DNA of 47,819 nucleotides from positions 1 through 47,819 of the forward strand of contig REED01000126.1 of assembly GCA_007695225.1 (NCBI GenBank), in the 5' to 3' direction. Each line of letters begins with the position of its first letter. Within the stretch, counting starts at the first letter, position 1. The notes below the pieces were generated by a model. It had not been told where the DNA came from and searched no databases. It saw only the letters and a program-made list of their open reading frames with translations. The DNA comes from Gemmatimonadales bacterium. GTDB taxonomy: Bacteria; Gemmatimonadota; Gemmatimonadetes; Longimicrobiales; Gaopeijiaceae. The position numbers and the translations under genes are program-made. Of the stretch, positions 44,161 to 47,819 are shown in pieces.

Positions 44161-44873
44161 GATGCCTCTCCCGTTCCGATATCGGGGTCCACCGGGTGGG
44201 CCCCGTTGGCCTCCGTCCCCGGGAAGCCGCGGGGAGCCCGGACCCGTCCGTCCAGGACCAGTTCCCGGTAGGAGAGGGACCAGTGGACCTTGGGAGGGAG
44301 TTCCGGCGCCTCCCCGAAGATGGGCCCCACCACGTTCTGGAGGGCTCCCGAAGTGGCGGCGTTCGCCGTCTCGGGATGGATGGCGTGGACCAGGTAGCTG
44401 TCCCCGTCCAGGTCGATGGTGACGGTGCCGGGCGTCAGGGTGATGGAGTTCGCCACCAGGACCCGGGCCACGTCATCTTGGAGCTGGGTCCGGAAGACGA
44501 ACAGTTGTGGGCGGATGGGGAGCCTGGGGTCCAGGATCCTCCGGGCTACGTCCAGGTTGGCGGTGGTCACGTTCCAGAGGAGCCAGCCGAGATAGCGGAA
44601 GAGGTAGACGGCTCCCATTAGGAGGCCGGAGATCCCCCGGTCCCGGGAAGGGTCGGCAAGGGAGAAGGGCCGCTCCGGATTCATATACAGCACCAGGCCC
44701 ACGGTACTCACCATGAAGATGGCGTACTGAAGACCGATCCGTCCGGAGAGGAGAAGCCAGAAGAGGGAAAGGAGAACGAAGAGTGCCACGGTAGAACCCA
44801 CCCGTCCGCCCGAGAGCAGTCGGGTGGTTCGGGATGGCACATCCGCATCGTTTCCAGGAAGCCGTCGGGACAT
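44157..44873 (-). CDS. mrpE: Mrp antiporter subunit E
   Basis: A 238-residue membrane protein. I place the start at 44873, where GGAGAGG precedes the ATG; the longer frame would add 39 unlikely residues. Two or three helices (about 25-60 and 80-105) are followed by a cytoplasmic domain with VANSITLTPGTVTIDLDGD, typical of MrpE. It is the first gene of the eleven-gene Mrp operon, which is about 7.9 kb long. Tandem 16-bp repeats lie upstream (44937-44968). Confidence 0.9.
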   Translation of the reverse strand: MSRRLPGNDADVPSRTTRLLSGGRVGSTVALFVLLSLFWLLLSGRIGLQYAIFMVSTVGLVLYMNPERPFSLADPSRDRGISGLLMGAVYLFRYLGWLLWNVTTANLDVARRILDPRLPIRPQLFVFRTQLQDDVARVLVANSITLTPGTVTIDLDGDSYLVHAIHPETANAATSGALQNVVGPIFGEAPELPPKVHWSLSYRELVLDGRVRAPRGFPGTEANGAHPVDPDIGTGEAS

Positions 44874-44936
44874 CGCCTCTCCAGTCAACGGGGTCCTCGG
44901 AAGCCGCGCTTCCGGGGGAAGGTGCACTGGATTCTT

Positions 44937-44968
44937 CTCAAAAATGCAAAGGCTCAAAAATGCAAAGG
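44937..44968. repeat. two perfect tandem 16-bp repeats upstream of mrpE
   Basis: CTCAAAAATGCAAAGG occurs twice in a row (44937-44952 and 44953-44968) with no mismatch. It is the AT-richest spot in the 157-bp gap between the transketolase stop and mrpE, at 64-95 bp before the mrpE start. Read on the minus strand it gives CCTTTGCATTTTTGAG twice, preceded by TTTACA. It may be a binding site for a regulator or part of the promoter. Confidence 0.8.
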
Positions 44969-45030
44969 GTGGAATCTGTAAAGGACGCATCGGAGGGGCA
45001 AGGATCCCCCCCCGCCCATGGAGGCCGCGG

Positions 45031-47121
45031 CTAAGCGGGCGTCTCCCCCTCCAGTACTTCCCGGGACCGGGCCAGCACCGCTTCGGTGGTGACGCCGAAC
45101 TCCCGGAAGAGGACCGGGGCCGGCGCGGAGGCTCCGAAGTGGTCCAGCCCCACGGCTTGTCCCTGGAGCCCCACCCACCGATCCCACCCCAGGGTGGTCC
45201 CCGCCTCCACCGAGACCCGGGCCGTCACCGAGGGGGGGAGTATCTGGTCCCGATAGTCCCGGTCCTGCTCCTGGAAGAGATGCCACGAGGGAAGACTCAC
45301 CACCCGCACCTTCGTCCCTTCCGCTTCAAGGGCGTCGGCGGCCTCCAGGGCCAGATGGAGTTCCGAGCCCGAGGCCAGCAGGATGAGGTCGGGCGCTCCG
45401 CCCGAGGCCTCCCGGAAGATGTAGCCGCCCCGGCGGAGTCCGGCAGGGTCCGCGGTTCGACTCCGGTCCAGGGGGGGCACGTTCTGGCGCGTCAGGGAGA
45501 GGAAGGCGGGGCCGTCGGTCCGCTCCAGCGCCATCTGCCAGGCCTGGGCGGTCTCCAGGGCGTCCGCCGGTCGGAGATCCATGAGACCCGGGATGCTCCG
45601 GAGGGCCAGGAGCTGCTCCACCGGCTGATGGGTGGGTCCGTCCTCCCCCAGTCCGATGGAATCATGGGTGAAGACGTAGGTGACGGGGAGCCCCATGAGG
45701 GCGGCCAGTCGGATGGCCGGCCGCATGTAGTCGGAAAAGATGAGGAAGGTGCCCCCGTAGACCCGGACGCCGCCGTGGAGGGCCATACCGTTCAGGATGG
45801 AGCCCATGGCGTGCTCCCGGACCCCGAAGTGGAGGTTCCTTCCCCCCAGCGTGCCGGGGAGGAAGGAGTCGGCAGCATCGATCTCCGTCTTGTTGGAGGG
45901 AGCCAGGTCTGCGGAGCCCCCCAGGAGGTTCGGGATCTGTTCCGCCAGGGGCTGGATGACCTTTCCCGAGGAGCCCCGGGTGGCCTGGGCCTTCCCGGCG
46001 GCCCGGAAGCCCTGAATGGACTCCTGGATCGCCGATTCCCACCCATCGGGGAGCTCGCCGGAAAGGAAGCGCTCCAACTCGGCGGCGTCCTGGGGATGGG
46101 CGGCGCGATAGGCCTCCATCCGCTCCTCCCATCCCGCCTGGAGAGCCGCGCCCCGGGGCAGGGCCTTTTCCCACTCTCCCCGGGCCTCGTCCGCCACCCA
46201 GAAGGGCTCCTGGCTGGGGTAGCCCAGGTTCTCCTTGGTGAGACGGATCTCCTCCTCCCCCAGGGGGGCGCCGTGGGCGTCGGCGGTTCCGGCCTTCCCC
46301 GGGCTTCCCCACGCGATGATGGTGCGAAGGGCGATGAGGGACGGTCGCCCCGTCTCCTCCCGGGCCGCCCGGATGGCCCGGTCCAGGGCCTCCAGGTCAT
46401 TCCCGTCCTCCACCCGTTGGACGTGCCACCCGTAGCTCTCGAAGCGCTTCAACTGGTCCGTGGAGGAGGCGAGGTCGGTGGAGCCCTCGATGGTGATCTC
46501 GTTGTCATCGAAAATCCAGACGAGCTTCCCCAACCGCTGGTGGCCGGCGATCTCCGCCGCCTCGTGGGAGATCCCCTCCATCAGGTCCCCGTCGGAGCAG
46601 AAGGCCCAGGTGAAGTGGTCCACCACGATGTGCCCCGGCCGGTTGAACCGATGGGCGAGCCAACGCTCCGTCAGCGCCATGCCTACCGAGTTCCCCACTC
46701 CCTGCCCCAGGGGGCCGGTGGTGGTCTCCACCCCCGGCGTCTCGTGGAACTCCGGGTGACCCGCGGTCCGGCTCCCCCACTGGCGGAAGTTCTTCAGTTC
46801 CTCCAGCGGGAGGTCGTATCCGGTGAGGTGGAGAAGGGAGTAGATGAGCATCGAGGCGTGTCCCACCGACAGGACGAACCGGTCCCGGTCCGCCCAGTCG
46901 GGGTTCGCCGGGTTGTGGCGAAGGTGATGACGCCAGAGGAGGTAGCCGGCGGGGGCCAGGGCCATGGGCGTACCCGGGTGTCCCGAATCGGCCTTCTGCA
47001 CCGCGTCCATGGAGAGGACGCGAACGGCGTCGATGGCCAGGCGCAGGGTGTCGGAATCGGGAAGCTCCAGGGGGCTCGTGGCCATGGATTTCGTGGCCAA
47101 GGGGCTCGTGGAATCGCTCAT
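45031..47121 (-). CDS. tkt: transketolase
   Basis: A 696-residue thiamine-diphosphate enzyme of the pentose phosphate pathway, moving two-carbon units between sugar phosphates. Visible motifs are [16 protein letters not shown], the ThDP/metal loop [11 protein letters not shown] (about 174-184), [18 protein letters not shown] and [15 protein letters not shown]. No clear ribosome binding site precedes the ATG at 47121. A second in-frame Met lies 12 codons on, and the first 20 residues are an imperfect repeat (TSPLAT/TSPLEL). It is 54 bp downstream of leuS and may share its transcript. Confidence 0.96.
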   Translation of the reverse strand: MSDSTSPLATKSMATSPLELPDSDTLRLAIDAVRVLSMDAVQKADSGHPGTPMALAPAGYLLWRHHLRHNPANPDWADRDRFVLSVGHASMLIYSLLHLTGYDLPLEELKNFRQWGSRTAGHPEFHETPGVETTTGPLGQGVGNSVGMALTERWLAHRFNRPGHIVVDHFTWAFCSDGDLMEGISHEAAEIAGHQRLGKLVWIFDDNEITIEGSTDLASSTDQLKRFESYGWHVQRVEDGNDLEALDRAIRAAREETGRPSLIALRTIIAWGSPGKAGTADAHGAPLGEEEIRLTKENLGYPSQEPFWVADEARGEWEKALPRGAALQAGWEERMEAYRAAHPQDAAELERFLSGELPDGWESAIQESIQGFRAAGKAQATRGSSGKVIQPLAEQIPNLLGGSADLAPSNKTEIDAADSFLPGTLGGRNLHFGVREHAMGSILNGMALHGGVRVYGGTFLIFSDYMRPAIRLAALMGLPVTYVFTHDSIGLGEDGPTHQPVEQLLALRSIPGLMDLRPADALETAQAWQMALERTDGPAFLSLTRQNVPPLDRSRTADPAGLRRGGYIFREASGGAPDLILLASGSELHLALEAADALEAEGTKVRVVSLPSWHLFQEQDRDYRDQILPPSVTARVSVEAGTTLGWDRWVGLQGQAVGLDHFGASAPAPVLFREFGVTTEAVLARSREVLEGETPA

Positions 47122-47175
47122 GGGAATGGGGCCGGGGTCGATGGGGTCAGGAGTGGCTGCGAAACGGATGGGGGT

Positions 47176-47819
47176 TCACCCCACCACCAGGTTCAGGAGG
47201 CGATCCGGGACATGGATGACCCGGCGGATCTCCACACCCTCCAGGTGTCGGGCCACGTTGGGCTCCGTCTTCGCCTGGGCCAGGGCCGCCTCCTGGTCGG
47301 CGCCGGCCGGGAGTTCCAGGGTCCCCCTGACCTTCCCGTTCACCTGCACCGCCAGGGTCACCGTGTCCTGGACGAGCTTCTCGGGATCGAAGGTGGGCCA
47401 GGGGGCGCCGTCGAAGACACTCCCCTCGTGGCCCAGCCGACTCCAGAGCTCCTCGGCGAGATGGGGGCAGAAGGGGGCGATCAGCACGACCAGGGGCTCC
47501 ACTTCGCCCCGGGCGGCCTGGCGTCCTCCGGCCCGTACCATGTTCAGGTACTCCATCATGGCGGCGATGGAGGTGTTGTAGCCCAGTTCCGGCATCTGGC
47601 GGGTGATCTGCTCGATGGTCTGATGGAGTTTTCGCTCCACCTCCGGATCCGGCATCCCGTCCAGGAGGTCCTCCACCGGAACCACCGTCTCCCAGAGGCG
47701 CTTCAGGAATCCGAAGGGCCCCTGGATCCCCGCGTCCCGGTAGTCGCCCCCCTCTTCGAAGGGGCCCAGGAACATGAGGTAGAGGCGGAAGGTGTCGGCG
47801 CCGTACTCCTCGATGATGG
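47176..47819 (-). CDS. leuS: leucyl-tRNA synthetase, C-terminal part
   Basis: The 3' end of leuS; the gene continues past the window edge, so about 214 residues are visible. The first residues (EEYGADTFRLYLMFLGPFEEG) are the standard junction from the catalytic to the anticodon-binding domain. Then follow the helical anticodon-binding domain (about 40-140; APFCPHLAEELW) and the C-terminal VQVNGKVRGTLELP module. It charges tRNA-Leu with leucine. Confidence 0.95.
   Translation of the reverse strand, partial: IIEEYGADTFRLYLMFLGPFEEGGDYRDAGIQGPFGFLKRLWETVVPVEDLLDGMPDPEVERKLHQTIEQITRQMPELGYNTSIAAMMEYLNMVRAGGRQAARGEVEPLVVLIAPFCPHLAEELWSRLGHEGSVFDGAPWPTFDPEKLVQDTVTLAVQVNGKVRGTLELPAGADQEAALAQAKTEPNVARHLEGVEIRRVIHVPDRLLNLVVG

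Noticed and set aside
1-47819. CRISPR array, prophage, transposase or plasmid features
   Set aside because: No regularly spaced repeats, integrase, capsid, transposase or replication genes were seen; the tandem repeats found have only two or three adjacent units without spacers.

Overview
The window is a GC-rich bacterial chromosome segment. I found no rRNA, tRNA, CRISPR array, transposase or phage gene. The organism is most likely a member of the Gemmatimonadota. This is inferred from the mix of SusC/SusD-type outer-membrane genes, a membrane-anchored FlgO/TolB-like plus TPR protein, DUF1592/DUF1552 proteins, many lipoproteins and high GC; no marker gene here proves it. Most real genes have strong GGAGG-type ribosome binding sites, and many are packed with ATGA or TGATG overlaps.

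Layout. (1) 1-11.3 kb, plus strand: a cluster of exported proteins. It holds a DUF1592-family diheme c-type protein, a Tat-type DUF1552 protein, two long paralogous exported ankyrin-repeat proteins ending in Asp-Asn-Cys-Val-Ser-Cys, a lipoprotein metallo-beta-lactamase-fold protein between them, and an exported protein broken by a frameshift at a run of ten C. Two diverged copies of one sequence element lie in opposite orientation at the two ends. (2) 11.4-16.7 kb, minus strand: a SusC/SusD outer-membrane uptake pair behind a long, hairpin-rich leader with a good sigma70-like promoter. (3) 16.8-25.5 kb: a TPR regulator-like membrane protein divergent from a DUF3311/sodium-solute symporter/ArgE-like deacetylase operon, then an FAD-linked 2-hydroxyacid dehydrogenase and a PQQ-type sugar dehydrogenase lipoprotein. 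(4) 25.7-32.6 kb: a soluble NAD-dependent formate dehydrogenase (beta with fused NuoE-like domain, alpha) converging on formate-tetrahydrofolate ligase, which is coupled to a DUF4105 gene. (5) 32.7-37.0 kb: a large lipoprotein with Ig-like, IPT and HExxH peptidase domains, and a NOL1/NOP2/Sun RNA methyltransferase. (6) 37.0-44.9 kb: an eleven-gene Mrp-type cation/proton antiporter operon in which MrpA is not one large gene and three antiporter-type membrane subunits are present. (7) 45.0-47.8 kb: transketolase and the 3' end of leucyl-tRNA synthetase.

How the parts fit. The set suggests a heterotroph with outer-membrane import of polymers or peptides, sodium-coupled uptake and sodium/proton exchange. 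Formate is either oxidised to NADH or loaded onto tetrahydrofolate for one-carbon metabolism. The least explained part is the first 11 kb, where secreted ankyrin proteins sit with a heme-binding DUF1592 protein and a DUF1552 partner. I regard this as the best candidate for an undescribed system in the window.
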